The notes beneath the pieces are model-generated. The model searched no databases. It had not been told where the DNA came from and saw only the letters and a program-made list of their open reading frames with translations. From Streptomyces longwoodensis (GTDB lineage: Bacteria > Actinomycetota > Actinomycetes > Streptomycetales > Streptomycetaceae), in assembly GCF_001514125.1 (NCBI RefSeq), contig NZ_KQ948549.1:1024193-1088192 (forward strand): a DNA stretch of 64,000 nucleotides, written 5' to 3'. Below, in pieces: positions 27,880 through 37,120 of the stretch. The position numbers and the translations under genes were made by a program. Within the stretch, counting starts at the first letter, position 1; the number at the start of each line of letters is the position of its first letter.

Positions 27880-30576
27880 TCACCTGCTGTCGCTCCCCAG
27901 CGTCTCCACCAGCGCCGCCCGGCCCGCTTCCAGTCGCGCGACCGGCACCCGGAACGGCGAGCAGGAGACGTAGTCCAGCCCGGCGGCGTGGAAGAAGTGC
28001 ACCGAGTCGGGGTCGCCGCCGTGCTCACCGCACACCCCGATCGTGAGGTCCGGGCGGGCGGCGCGGCCCTCGGCGACGGCGATGCCCACCAGCCGGCCGA
28101 CCCCTTCGCGGTCGAGCGTCTCGAACGGCGACGTGGCGAAGACGCCCTGGTCGAGGTAGGCGGAGAAGAACTCCGCCTCGACGTCGTCGCGGGAGAAGCC
28201 CCAGGTGGTCTGGGTCAGGTCGTTGGTGCCGAAGGAGAAGAACTCGGCCTCCTCGGCGATCCGGCCCGCCGTCAGGGCGGCCCTCGGCAGCTCGATCATG
28301 GTTCCCACCGGGCAGCGGACGGTGACCCCCGCCTCCCGGGAGACCTCGCCCAGCACACGCTGCACCTCCTCGCGCACGAGGCGCAGTTCACGGACGTCAC
28401 CGACGAGCGGGACCATGACCTCCGCCTCGGGTGCGCCACCGGCCAGCAGGCGCTCGGCCACGGCCTCACCGATCGCCCGCACCTGCATGGCCACCAGGCC
28501 GGGAACGACCAGCCCCAGGCGCACACCACGCAGCCCGAGCATCGGGTTCTCCTCGTGCATGCGGTTCACGGCGCCCAGCAGTTCGACCTCGTGTGCGTCC
28601 GGTTCCTCGCCGCGGGCCCGGGCGGAGGCGATCCGCACCGCCAGTTCGGTGGGGTCGGGCAGGAACTCGTGCAGCGGCGGGTCCAGCAGCCGGATCGTGA
28701 CCGGCAGCCCGTCCATGGCCCGCAGGATGCCGGCGAAGTCCTGCCGCTGGAGGGGCAGCAGGGCCGCCAGGGCCCGCTCGCGCCCCGCGTCCGTGCCGGC
28801 CAGGATCATCTGCTCGACCAGCTTGCGGCGCTCGCCGAGGAACATGTGCTCGGTGCGGCACAGTCCGACGCCCTGCGCGCCGAACCGGCGGGCCCGTTCG
28901 GCGTCCTGCGGGGTGTCGGCGTTGGCCCGTACCTCGAGGCGCCGCACGGCGTCGGCGCGGGCCAGGGCCCGGCTCACCGCGTCGACCACGCCCCGCGTGC
29001 CCCCGTCGCCCCGGCCGTCCTCCAGGTGGCGGATGACCGCCGAGTCCACCATCGGCACCGCACCCGCGTACACCGCCCCGGTGGAGCCGTCGACCGAGAC
29101 GACGGTGCCCTCCTCGACCACGGTGCCGTCCGCGGCGGTGAGGCGACGGGCCCCGGTGTCCACGGTGAGCTCCTCGGCGCCGCACACGCAGACCTTGCCC
29201 ATGCCGCGGGCGACGACGGCCGCGTGGCTGGTCTTGCCGCCCCGGCTGGTCAGGACCGCCTGTGCGGCGATCATGCCGGGCAGGTCGTCGGGGGTGGTCT
29301 CCTGGCGGACGAGGACGACCTTCTCGCCGGCCGCGGCGCGGCGCACGGCCTGCCCGGAGTCGAAGACCACGGCCCCGACCGCCGCACCGGGAGAGGCCGG
29401 CACGCCGTGGGCCAGCGCGCTGCCGGCCGCGGAGCTGTCGAACCGCGGGAACATCAGCCGGGCCAGTCCCTCGCCGTTCACCCGGGCCAGCGCCTCGTCG
29501 GGGGTGATGAGTCCCTCGTCGGCCAGCTCGGCGGCGAGGACGAAGGCGGCCTCGGCGGTGCGCTTGCCGACACGGGTCTGCAGCATCCACAGGGTGCCGC
29601 GTTCGATGGTGAACTCGATGTCGCACAGGTCGCGGTAGTGGCGTTCCAGGGTGCGCACGTGCGTGCACAGCGCGTCGTAGGACGTGGCGTCCACGTGCTC
29701 CAGCTCGGCCAGCGGCACGGTGTTGCGGATGCCGGCGACGACGTCCTCGCCCTGCGCGTCGGGCAGGTAGTCGCCGTACAGGCCGGGGCGTCCGGTGGCC
29801 GGGTCGCGGGTGAAGGCGACGCCGCTGCCGGAGTCGGCCCCGAGGTTGCCGAAGACCATGCGCTGCACGGTGACGGCGGTGCCCAGGTCGTCGGCGATGT
29901 GCTCGCGGCGCCGGTACAGGCGCGCCCGTTCGCCGTTCCAGGACTGGAAGACGGCCAGGACCGCCCGGCGCAGCTGCTCCGCGGGGGACTGCGGGAAGGG
30001 GGCGCCCGTCTCCTCACGGATCAGGTCCTGGTACGTCCCGACCAGCCCGGCCAGGTCGGATGCCGCCAGCCCCACGTCGTCCCGGACGCCGCGCCGGTCC
30101 TTGAGGAGGGCGAGGGCCCGCTCGAAGCGGGAGGAGTCGACGCCCATGACGGTGCTGCCGAACATCTGGACGAGGCGCCGGTAGGAGTCCCAGGCGAAGC
30201 GCTCACTGCCGGAGACCTTGGCCAGACCGAGCACGGACTCGTCGTTGAGACCGATGTCGAGGATCGTCTCCATCATGCCGGGCATGGAGAACTTCGCCCC
30301 CGAGCGGACGGACACCAGCAAGGGGTCGTCCGGCTGGCCCAGAACCCGGCCGGCGCCGGCTTCGAGGGCCGAGAGGTGCGCGGAGACCTCCTCCCACAGA
30401 CCCGCGGGTGCGCTGCCCGCCTCCAGGAAGGCGCGGCACGCCTCGGTGGTGAGGGTGAAGCCCGGCGGCACGGGGAGCCCCAGCCGGGTCATCTCCGCCA
30501 GGTTCGCTCCCTTGCCGCCGAGCAGGCCGGCCATGTCGCGGCCGCCTTCGGTGAAGTCGTACACGTAACGGCCCAT
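27880..30576 (-). CDS. ppdK: Pyruvate, phosphate dikinase
   Basis: The 898-residue enzyme interconverts pyruvate, ATP and Pi with PEP, AMP and PPi. Start MGRYVYDFTEGG, then the ATP-grasp nucleotide domain (LLGGKGANLAEM; VRSGAKFSMPGMMETIL), a central phospho-histidine domain with TSRGGKTSHAAVVARGMG, and a C-terminal TIM barrel with the PEP-binding Cys region (LTIGVCGEHGGDP). Length is that of bacterial PPDK. Start 30576 has GAGGAG nine bases upstream; a longer reading covers a low-complexity promoter region. It is divergent from pflB. In a hypoxic module it could make ATP-equivalent from PPi or recover PEP; direction is inferred. Confidence 0.95.
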   Translation of the reverse strand: MGRYVYDFTEGGRDMAGLLGGKGANLAEMTRLGLPVPPGFTLTTEACRAFLEAGSAPAGLWEEVSAHLSALEAGAGRVLGQPDDPLLVSVRSGAKFSMPGMMETILDIGLNDESVLGLAKVSGSERFAWDSYRRLVQMFGSTVMGVDSSRFERALALLKDRRGVRDDVGLAASDLAGLVGTYQDLIREETGAPFPQSPAEQLRRAVLAVFQSWNGERARLYRRREHIADDLGTAVTVQRMVFGNLGADSGSGVAFTRDPATGRPGLYGDYLPDAQGEDVVAGIRNTVPLAELEHVDATSYDALCTHVRTLERHYRDLCDIEFTIERGTLWMLQTRVGKRTAEAAFVLAAELADEGLITPDEALARVNGEGLARLMFPRFDSSAAGSALAHGVPASPGAAVGAVVFDSGQAVRRAAAGEKVVLVRQETTPDDLPGMIAAQAVLTSRGGKTSHAAVVARGMGKVCVCGAEELTVDTGARRLTAADGTVVEEGTVVSVDGSTGAVYAGAVPMVDSAVIRHLEDGRGDGGTRGVVDAVSRALARADAVRRLEVRANADTPQDAERARRFGAQGVGLCRTEHMFLGERRKLVEQMILAGTDAGRERALAALLPLQRQDFAGILRAMDGLPVTIRLLDPPLHEFLPDPTELAVRIASARARGEEPDAHEVELLGAVNRMHEENPMLGLRGVRLGLVVPGLVAMQVRAIGEAVAERLLAGGAPEAEVMVPLVGDVRELRLVREEVQRVLGEVSREAGVTVRCPVGTMIELPRAALTAGRIAEEAEFFSFGTNDLTQTTWGFSRDDVEAEFFSAYLDQGVFATSPFETLDREGVGRLVGIAVAEGRAARPDLTIGVCGEHGGDPDSVHFFHAAGLDYVSCSPFRVPVARLEAGRAALVETLGSDSR

Positions 30577-30664
30577 GTCACTGCGCTCCTCGGGCGTCGG
30601 GGCGTGGTGCTTCCAGCGTCGGACGGGCGCGGGCCCGGCGCGAGGTGCCGGCCGTCCCGCGCGG

Positions 30665-30679
30665 GGGACCGGTCGGCCC
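30665..30679. promoter_or_regulatory. DevR/OsdR-box-like palindrome, ppdK-pflB divergent promoter, site 1
   Basis: GGGACCGGTCGGCCC has the GGGAC and GGCCC arms with a one-base longer centre than the other sites. It lies 89 bp before the ppdK start and 179 bp before pflB, within the 281-bp divergent gap. Confidence 0.45.
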
Positions 30680-30733
30680 GGAGCGGGTGCGGGCCGGCCG
30701 GTCCGCGGGCCTGCGGCACCACGGTCGCGGCCG

Positions 30734-30747
30734 GGGCCGAAGGTCCC
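30734..30747. promoter_or_regulatory. DevR/OsdR-box-like palindrome, ppdK-pflB divergent promoter, site 2
   Basis: GGGCCGAAGGTCCC, read on the other strand as GGGACCTTCGGCCC, has the same 14-base architecture as the site upstream of adhE. Two such sites in one divergent promoter recall the paired DevR boxes of mycobacterial targets. Confidence 0.5.
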
Positions 30748-30857
30748 GACCGGCAGGGGCCGCACGGGACCCGCCGGTGCCCTGTCCGGCACTCCTCGCC
30801 GCGGACCCGTACGACGAGCATCGACGGTGACGAGACCGTGCGACGAGAGGACCTGCG

Positions 30858-33116
30858 ATGACCGCGACGGTGACAGTCGGCCCCCGGACCGCCGACGCCT
30901 GGCGGCAGTTCGCCGGCAGCGGCTGGCGTGAGCGCATCGACGTGCGCGACTTCATCCAGGCCACCTACACGCCCTACGCGGGCGACGGCTCCTTCCTGAC
31001 CGGCCCCACCGAACGCACCCGCGTGGTCTGGGAGAAGGTCAGCGCGCTGTTCCCCGAGGAGCGGCGCAGGGGTGTCCTCGACGTGGACGCCGCGACCCCC
31101 TCCACCATCACCTCGCACGCCCCGGGCTACATCGACCGCGACCGCGAGCTGATCGTCGGCCTGCAGACCGACGCGCCCCTCAAGCGGGCGATCATGCCCA
31201 ACGGCGGCCTGCGCATGGTGGAGAACGGGCTGAAGGCGTACGGCTACGAGCCCGACCCGTTCGTGACGAAGGTGTTCGGCACCTACCGCAAGACCCACAA
31301 CGCCGGCGTCTTCGACGCCTACACCCCCGCCATGCGGGCCGCCCGCAGGGTCGGCATCATCACCGGCCTGCCGGACGCCTACGGCCGGGGCCGGATCATC
31401 GGCGACTACCGCCGTGTCGCCCTCTACGGCACCGACCGGCTCGTCGAGGCCAAACGGGCGGAGCGGGCCCTGCTGGACGCCATGCCGTCGACCGCCGACG
31501 TCATCCGCGACCGCGAGGAACTGGCCGAGCAGATCCGGGCCCTGGGTGAACTGGCCACCATGGCCGCCTCCTACGGCTGCGACGTCACCCGGCCGGCGGC
31601 CACCGCGCACGAGGCCGTGCAATGGCTCTACCTCGGCTTCCTCGCCGCGGTGAAGGAGCAGAACGGCGCGGCCATGTCCCTGGGCCGCACCAGCACGTTC
31701 CTCGACGTCTACCTCCAGCGTGACCTCGACGAAGGACTCCTCGACGAGACGCACGCCCAGGAACTGATCGACGACTTCGTCATCAAGCTGCGCATCGTGC
31801 GCTTCCTGCGCACGCCCGAGTACGACGCCCTCTTCTCCGGCGACCCGACCTGGGTGACGGAGTCCATCGGCGGCATCGGCACCGACGGCCGTCCGCTGGT
31901 GACCCGGACGTCCTTCCGCTTCCTGCAGACGCTGTACAACCTCGGTCCCGCCCCGGAACCGAACCTGACCGTCCTGTGGTCGCCCCGCCTCCCCGAGGGC
32001 TTCAAGCAGTTCTGCGCCCAGGTGTCCGTGGACACCAGCGCCGTCCAGTACGAGTCCGACGACCTGATGCGCCCGCGCACGGGCGACGACACCGCGATCG
32101 CCTGCTGCGTGTCCGCGATGGCGGTGGGCAGGCAGATGCAGTTCTTCGGCGCCCGGGTCAACCTCGCCAAGGCGCTGCTCTACGCGGTCAACGGCGGCCG
32201 GGACGAGATGACCGGCGAGCAGGTCACCCCCGCGATGCCCCCGCTGACCGGCGAGTACCTCGACTACGACGAACTGTCGGCCGCCTACGACCGGATGCTG
32301 GACTGGCTGGCCCGGACGTACGTCGACGCCCTCAACGTCATCCATTACATGCACGACAAGTACGCCTACGAGCGCCTGGAGATGGCCCTCCACGACCATC
32401 CCGTCCACCGCTTCATGGCCTGCGGCATCGCCGGGCTCTCGGTCGCCGTGGACAGCCTCTCCGCCGTCAAGCACGCCCGGGTGAAGGTCGTCCGCGACGC
32501 GACCGGCCTCGCCGTGGACTTCCGCACCGAAGGCGACTTCCCGGCGTACGGCAACAACGACGACCGCGCCGACGCCCTCGCCGTCGAACTGGTGGAGTCC
32601 TTCATGGCGAAGGTGCGCGAGCACCCGGCCTACCGGGACGCCGAGCACACCCAGTCCGTGCTGACCATCACCTCCAACGTCGTCTACGGCAAGCACACCG
32701 GCAACACCCCCGACGGCCGCCGCACCGGACAGCCCTTCGCGCCCGGCGCCAACCCGATGAACGGCCGCGACCGCCACGGGGTGGCCGCCTCGGCCCTGTC
32801 GGTCGCCAAGCTGCCGTACGAAGCGGCACGCGACGGCATCTCCCTGACGACGACGATCACCCCGGAAGGACTGGGGCACGTCCCCGGGGAGCGGGCCGGC
32901 CACCTGGTCGGCATCCTCGACGCCTACATGTCCGCGGGCGGATTCCACATGAACGTCAACGTGCTGGACCGCGCCGTGCTGGAGGACGCCATGGAGCACC
33001 CGGAGAGGTATCCGGAGCTGACGATCCGGGTCTCCGGCTACGCCGTGAACTTCGTCCGCCTGACCCGCGAGCAGCAGCTCGACGTGATCAGCCGCACCTT
33101 CCACGGATCGCTGTGA
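30858..33116 (+). CDS. pflB: Pyruvate formate-lyase (formate C-acetyltransferase)
   Basis: This 752-residue glycyl-radical enzyme converts pyruvate and CoA to acetyl-CoA and formate without oxygen. The adjacent active-site cysteines are Cys416 and Cys417 in AIACCVSAM. The radical-bearing glycine is about residue 727 in [10 protein letters not shown], followed by the usual [13 protein letters not shown] end. Length matches E. coli PflB (about 760). The CC pair marks it as a true PFL rather than a diol dehydratase or choline lyase. A GAGAGGA ribosome site precedes the ATG. The activase gene overlaps its stop. It should work only under low oxygen because the radical is oxygen-sensitive. Confidence 0.96.
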   Translation: MTATVTVGPRTADAWRQFAGSGWRERIDVRDFIQATYTPYAGDGSFLTGPTERTRVVWEKVSALFPEERRRGVLDVDAATPSTITSHAPGYIDRDRELIVGLQTDAPLKRAIMPNGGLRMVENGLKAYGYEPDPFVTKVFGTYRKTHNAGVFDAYTPAMRAARRVGIITGLPDAYGRGRIIGDYRRVALYGTDRLVEAKRAERALLDAMPSTADVIRDREELAEQIRALGELATMAASYGCDVTRPAATAHEAVQWLYLGFLAAVKEQNGAAMSLGRTSTFLDVYLQRDLDEGLLDETHAQELIDDFVIKLRIVRFLRTPEYDALFSGDPTWVTESIGGIGTDGRPLVTRTSFRFLQTLYNLGPAPEPNLTVLWSPRLPEGFKQFCAQVSVDTSAVQYESDDLMRPRTGDDTAIACCVSAMAVGRQMQFFGARVNLAKALLYAVNGGRDEMTGEQVTPAMPPLTGEYLDYDELSAAYDRMLDWLARTYVDALNVIHYMHDKYAYERLEMALHDHPVHRFMACGIAGLSVAVDSLSAVKHARVKVVRDATGLAVDFRTEGDFPAYGNNDDRADALAVELVESFMAKVREHPAYRDAEHTQSVLTITSNVVYGKHTGNTPDGRRTGQPFAPGANPMNGRDRHGVAASALSVAKLPYEAARDGISLTTTITPEGLGHVPGERAGHLVGILDAYMSAGGFHMNVNVLDRAVLEDAMEHPERYPELTIRVSGYAVNFVRLTREQQLDVISRTFHGSL

Positions 33117-33874
33117 GCACGATGCCCAAGGCCACGGCGCCGGGAGCGGTCACCGGCCGGATCCACTCCTGGGACCTGTCCACCGGCGTGGACGGTCCCG
33201 GGACCCGGTTCGTGCTCTTCACCAGCGGCTGCCCCCTGCGCTGCCTCTACTGCGCCAACCCGGACACCTGGCACCTGCGCGACGGCCGGGAGGTCACCGT
33301 CGACGAGGTGATGGCGGAGATCGACAAGTACCGCGGCTTCGTCACCACGGCCGGCGGCGGCGTCACCCTCACCGGCGGCGAGCCCTTGCTGCAGCCGGCC
33401 TTCACCGCAGCGGTCCTGCGCCGCTGCGAGGAGGCCGGCCTGCACACCGCCCTGGACACCTCCGGCTTCCTCGGGGCCCGTGCCTCGGACGCGCTCCTGG
33501 CCGACACCGACCTGGTGCTGCTGGACATCAAGTCCTTCGACGTCACGACCTACCGGAAGCTGACCGGCGGCGCGCTCGCCCCCACCCTGAACTTCGCCAC
33601 CCGGCTCGACCGGCTGGGCAAGCGCGTGTGGATCAGGTACGTCCTGGTGCCCGGCTGGACCGACGACGAGGACGCCGTCGACGGACTCGCCGGGTTCCTC
33701 TCCGGCCTCGGCTGCGTGGAGCGGGTCGACATCCTGCCCTTCCACAAGCTCGGCGCCACCAAGTACGACGCCCTGGGCATCCCGTTCCCCCTGCGCGAGA
33801 CCCCGGTGCCCGGCCCGGCGCTGGTGGACCGGGTACGGGACCGGTTCCGCGAGCGCGGCCTCGCGGCGCACTGA
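33113..33874 (+). CDS. pflA: Pyruvate formate-lyase activating enzyme
   Basis: This 253-residue radical-SAM enzyme installs the glycyl radical on PflB. The [4Fe-4S]-binding CxxxCxxC motif is CPLRCLYC in [18 protein letters not shown], and the SAM-binding GGE motif is [11 protein letters not shown]. Length is standard for PflA. GTG 33113 overlaps the pflB stop in GTGA; ATG 33122 three codons later is the alternative. Coupled translation with its only substrate is expected. Confidence 0.95.
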   Translation: MSTMPKATAPGAVTGRIHSWDLSTGVDGPGTRFVLFTSGCPLRCLYCANPDTWHLRDGREVTVDEVMAEIDKYRGFVTTAGGGVTLTGGEPLLQPAFTAAVLRRCEEAGLHTALDTSGFLGARASDALLADTDLVLLDIKSFDVTTYRKLTGGALAPTLNFATRLDRLGKRVWIRYVLVPGWTDDEDAVDGLAGFLSGLGCVERVDILPFHKLGATKYDALGIPFPLRETPVPGPALVDRVRDRFRERGLAAH

Positions 33875-33902
33875 CGCGGACGGGACGACCGGCACGGCAC
33901 CG

Positions 33903-33916
33903 GGGCCGACCGGCCC
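33903..33916. promoter_or_regulatory. DevR/OsdR-box-like palindrome upstream of zinc alcohol dehydrogenase
   Basis: GGGCCGACCGGCCC is a perfect dyad apart from its 2-base centre. It lies 74 bp upstream of the next start, in the 115-bp gap after pflA. Confidence 0.5.
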
Positions 33917-33989
33917 AAGCGACATCCCCGCACCCCGACGACGCTTGGGGCATCGGGGGATTTCCGCAGCGCGGAGGAGAGGGATCGTC

Positions 33990-35060
33990 ATGAAGGGCTA
34001 CGTCTTCCACGGCCCCGGCCAGTCCTCCTGGGACGACGTGCCGGACCCGGTGGTCAAGGAACCGACCGACGTGGTGGTGCGGGTGGACTGCGTCACCATC
34101 TGCGGGACCGACCTGCACATCCTCAAGGGCGACGTGCCCGAGGTGCTGCCCGGTACCGTGCTCGGCCACGAGGCCGTCGGCACGGTCGTCGAGGCGGGCC
34201 CGGACGTGCGTACCGTGCGGCCCGGCGACCGGGTCCTCGTCTCCTGCATCACCGCCTGCGGCCGGTGCCCCTACTGCCGCAGGGCGATGTACGGGCAGTG
34301 CCGGGGCGGGGGCGGCTGGATCCTGGGCCACCTGATCGACGGGACCCAGGCGGAGTACGTCCGCGTGCCGTTCGCCGACCTGTCCGTGCACCCGCTCCCC
34401 GAGACCCTCGCGGACCAGGACGCGGTGCTGCTCGCGGACATCTTCCCGACCGCCTACGAAGTGGGTGTCCTGAACGGTCGCGTACGGCCCGGCGACACCG
34501 TCGCCGTCGTCGGCGCCGGTCCCATCGGGCTCGCCGCGATCGCCACCGCCGGCCTGTTCTCGCCCGAGCGCGTCATCGCCGTCGACCCCGCAGCCGCACG
34601 CCGCGAGGCGGCCCGCCGCCTGGGCGCCGACGCGGTGGCCGACCCGGCCGAGACCCCCGAGGAGCTCGCCGCCGACCTGACCGACGGACTGGGCGCCGAC
34701 GTCGTCATCGAGGCCGTCGGCGTCCCGGACGCCTTCGAGCTGTGCACCCGCATGGTCCGCCCGGGCGGGTTCGTGGCCAACGTGGGGGTGCACGGCGCGC
34801 CCGCCACGCTGCACCTCGAGGACCTCTGGATCAAGAACGTGACCATCACCACCGGCCTGGTCGACACCCACTCCACACCCGCCCTGCTGCGCATGGCGGC
34901 GGCAGGTCGGCTGCCCACCTCGGCCCTGGTCACCCACACCTTCCCCCTGGAGGGCATGGAGGAGGCGTACGACGTGTTCGGCCGGGCCGCACAGACCGGC
35001 GCGCTCAAGGTGGCGCTGGGCGCGCAGCCACCCAAGGACCTGGCCGTCCCCACGGCCTGA
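33990..35060 (+). CDS. Zinc-dependent alcohol dehydrogenase
   Basis: The 356-residue MDR-family enzyme has catalytic-zinc residues in TICGTDLH and GHEAVG, structural-zinc cysteines in ACGRCPYCRRAMYGQC and the NAD-binding GAGPIGLAA motif. Length fits class III-like bacterial Zn-ADHs. Start 33990 follows GGAGGAGAGGG. It stands between the fermentation genes and the regulators and carries its own palindrome upstream. Likely reversible oxidation of ethanol or a related alcohol, giving oxygen-independent NAD+ recycling together with AdhE; substrate is inferred. Confidence 0.92.
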   Translation: MKGYVFHGPGQSSWDDVPDPVVKEPTDVVVRVDCVTICGTDLHILKGDVPEVLPGTVLGHEAVGTVVEAGPDVRTVRPGDRVLVSCITACGRCPYCRRAMYGQCRGGGGWILGHLIDGTQAEYVRVPFADLSVHPLPETLADQDAVLLADIFPTAYEVGVLNGRVRPGDTVAVVGAGPIGLAAIATAGLFSPERVIAVDPAAARREAARRLGADAVADPAETPEELAADLTDGLGADVVIEAVGVPDAFELCTRMVRPGGFVANVGVHGAPATLHLEDLWIKNVTITTGLVDTHSTPALLRMAAAGRLPTSALVTHTFPLEGMEEAYDVFGRAAQTGALKVALGAQPPKDLAVPTA

Positions 35061-35079
35061 CAGCAGGGAAGTGAGCACC

Positions 35080-35754
35080 ATGACCGAGCAGTACACCGCG
35101 CCGGCCTCCGTGCGCGTCCGCGCCGGTGACCTCGGGCGCCGTCTCGCACTGCGCCGCACCGGGCTCGGACTGACCCGGGAGGAGACGGCCGCCCGTGCGG
35201 GCATGGCCACGAGCTACCTCCGCCACCTCGAGGAACACGCCGAGGCGGCACCGAACGCCGACACGTTGCTCCGGCTCGCCGGAGCCCTGCGCACGACGGT
35301 GGCCGAGCTGACCGGCGGCAACGCCGAGCGGCCACCGGGGCAGGGCCGGGCCGTCCGCGGCGCCGGCCTCGACCGGCTGGACGCCGACGAGTGCTGGGCA
35401 CTGCTCGGCACCCACGCGGTGGGCCGGATCGCCGTGCCCACGGTCGACGGGCCGGCCATCGTGCCCGTCAACTACAGCGTCGTGGACGGCTGCATCGTCT
35501 TCCGCACCGAGCCGCACGCCACACCCGCCCGGGCGGCGGGGCGCCGGGTCGCCTTCGAGATCGACCGCATCGACGAGGCGTTCAGCCGCGGCTGGAGCGT
35601 TCTGGTACGGGGCACCGCCCGGGCGGTCACCGACCCCGACGAGGTGCGCCGGCTGACCGAGCGGGCCCACGGCGAGCCCTGGGCCGGCGGACAACGCCCG
35701 CTGTGGCTGCGCATCGACGCGACCGGCATCAGCGGACGCCGGATCACGGTGTGA
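35080..35754 (+). CDS. XRE helix-turn-helix fused to a flavin-binding pyridoxamine-oxidase-like domain
   Basis: The 224-residue protein combines an N-terminal XRE helix-turn-helix (LGLTREETAARAGMATSYLRH, about residues 30-50, then a LAGALRTTVAEL helix) with a C-terminal split-barrel flavin-nucleotide-binding domain (GRIAVPTVDGPAIVPVNYSV; GWSVLVRGTARAVTDPDEV). Single-domain relatives are DevR targets in mycobacteria. The fusion suggests a regulator that reads flavin or F420 redox state. Start 35080 is supported by GGGAAG; GTG 35071 is too close to it. The next gene, a single-domain relative, follows at once. Confidence 0.87.
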   Translation: MTEQYTAPASVRVRAGDLGRRLALRRTGLGLTREETAARAGMATSYLRHLEEHAEAAPNADTLLRLAGALRTTVAELTGGNAERPPGQGRAVRGAGLDRLDADECWALLGTHAVGRIAVPTVDGPAIVPVNYSVVDGCIVFRTEPHATPARAAGRRVAFEIDRIDEAFSRGWSVLVRGTARAVTDPDEVRRLTERAHGEPWAGGQRPLWLRIDATGISGRRITV

Positions 35755-35786
35755 AGGACGGACATCGGGCCAGGGACGGACACCTC

Positions 35787-36224
35787 ATGTACCGCAACGA
35801 CGGATTTCGCGAGCTGGACCGGCAGGAGTGCCTCCGGCTGATGGCCGAGGTGCCCGTGGGCCGCATCGTCCACACCCGGGGCGCCCTGCCCGCCGTCCTG
35901 CCGGTCAACTTCTGCCTGGAGCCCGACGGCACGGTGGTACTGCGCACCGCCGCCGGGTCGGAACTGGTGCGCGCGGTCGACGGCACCGTGGTCGCCTTCG
36001 AGGTGGACGACATCGACGCCGTACGGCAGAGCGGCTGGAGCGTGGTCGTCACCGGAACCGCCTCGGTGGTCACCGATCCCGAGGAGCACGAGCGCCTGGT
36101 GCGCACCGGCCCGCGGTCCTGGGCGCCGTCCCCGCGGGAGGTCTTCCTCCACGTCTCGTCGGACCTGGTGACCGGGCGCGAGCTAGTCGGCGGACGCAGC
36201 CTGTACGGCCTGGACCGCCAGTGA
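35787..36224 (+). CDS. Flavin-nucleotide-binding pyridoxamine-oxidase-like protein
   Basis: This 145-residue split-barrel protein begins [19 protein letters not shown] and has the same core as the C-terminal half of the preceding gene ([39 protein letters not shown]), so the two are paralogues in tandem. The family binds FMN or F420. ATG 35787 has AGGGACGG upstream; GTG 35751 in a GTGA overlap with the previous gene is the alternative. It lies just ahead of the osdR-like gene. Role is likely redox or quinone handling in low oxygen. Confidence 0.85.
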   Translation: MYRNDGFRELDRQECLRLMAEVPVGRIVHTRGALPAVLPVNFCLEPDGTVVLRTAAGSELVRAVDGTVVAFEVDDIDAVRQSGWSVVVTGTASVVTDPEEHERLVRTGPRSWAPSPREVFLHVSSDLVTGRELVGGRSLYGLDRQ

Positions 36225-36240
36225 CGGCAGGTCCCCCACA

Positions 36241-36254
36241 GGGCCGAACGGCCC
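36241..36254. promoter_or_regulatory. DevR/OsdR-box-like palindrome upstream of the response regulator gene
   Basis: GGGCCGAACGGCCC, extended by one more paired base on each side (A...T), lies 86 bp before the osdR-like start. Autoregulation would be expected if this is the regulator's own site. Confidence 0.5.
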
Positions 36255-36339
36255 TTACCCTCGAGCCCGCCCCTGCGTGATGATCGCACCGAACACTCCT
36301 CCGCGTGCCCGACGCGGCACCCCACGACAAGGAGCGACC

Positions 36340-37029
36340 ATGGCGGACGACCAGGGACCCGGCCACGCGGAGGCCATCCGCGTCTTCCTGTTGGACGACC
36401 ACGAGGTGGTACGTCGTGGGGTGCACGACCTGCTCGACGACGAGGCCGACCTCACCGTGGTCGGTGAGGCCGCCACCGCGCAACAGGCGCTGGCACGCGT
36501 CCCGGCGCTGCGTCCGGACGTGGCGGTACTGGACGTCCGTCTGCCCGACGGGGACGGCGTCTCCGTGTGCCGGGAGCTGCGCTCGCGCATGCCGGAACTG
36601 GTCTGTCTGATGCTGACCTCGTTCGACGACGAGGAGGCCCTGCTGGACTCGATCATGGCGGGCGCCTCCGGGTACGTGCTGAAACAGATCAAGGGCTCCG
36701 ACCTGGTCTCCGCCGTCCGCACAGTGGCCTCGGGGCAGTCCCTGCTCGACCCCAGCGCCACCGCTCGTCTCATGGCCCGGCTGCGCCACGAGCAGGAGCC
36801 CGAGGAGGCCGACCAGCTGCCCGGGCTCACGGGCCGGGAGCGCGAGATCCTCGCCCTCATCGGCGAAGGGCTGACCAACCGGCAGATCGGGCAACGGCTG
36901 TTCCTGGCGGAGAAGACGGTGAAGAACCACATCTCCCGCCTGCTCGCCAAACTCGGAGTGGAGCGCCGCATCCAGGCCGCCGTACTGGCCACCCAGGTAC
37001 AGGACCGGGCCCAGCACCACGCGGAGTGA
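36340..37029 (+). CDS. osdR: DevR/OsdR-like NarL-family response regulator
   Basis: The 229-residue regulator has a receiver domain ([14 protein letters not shown]; phospho-acceptor Asp65 in [21 protein letters not shown]) and a C-terminal LuxR helix-turn-helix ([20 protein letters not shown] ... [19 protein letters not shown]). The sequence around the helix-turn-helix ([20 protein letters not shown]) is very like mycobacterial DevR, and the neighbouring kinase is DevS-like, so orthology with OsdR is likely. An AAGGAG ribosome site precedes ATG 36340. It should bind the GGGAC/GGGCC palindromes in this island. Confidence 0.88.
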   Translation: MADDQGPGHAEAIRVFLLDDHEVVRRGVHDLLDDEADLTVVGEAATAQQALARVPALRPDVAVLDVRLPDGDGVSVCRELRSRMPELVCLMLTSFDDEEALLDSIMAGASGYVLKQIKGSDLVSAVRTVASGQSLLDPSATARLMARLRHEQEPEEADQLPGLTGREREILALIGEGLTNRQIGQRLFLAEKTVKNHISRLLAKLGVERRIQAAVLATQVQDRAQHHAE

Positions 37030-37120
37030 CGCCTGCGGCCGTGGTCCTCCCCCAGCCGGACGGCTACCGTGGCACTGAGGGACGAGAGGCCGCACGGCGA
37101 GCGGATCTGGAGGACCACGG

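Noticed and set aside
24966..28046. Long open frame opposite adhE
   Set aside because: Composition-driven antisense shadow; adhE on the other strand has all its motifs.
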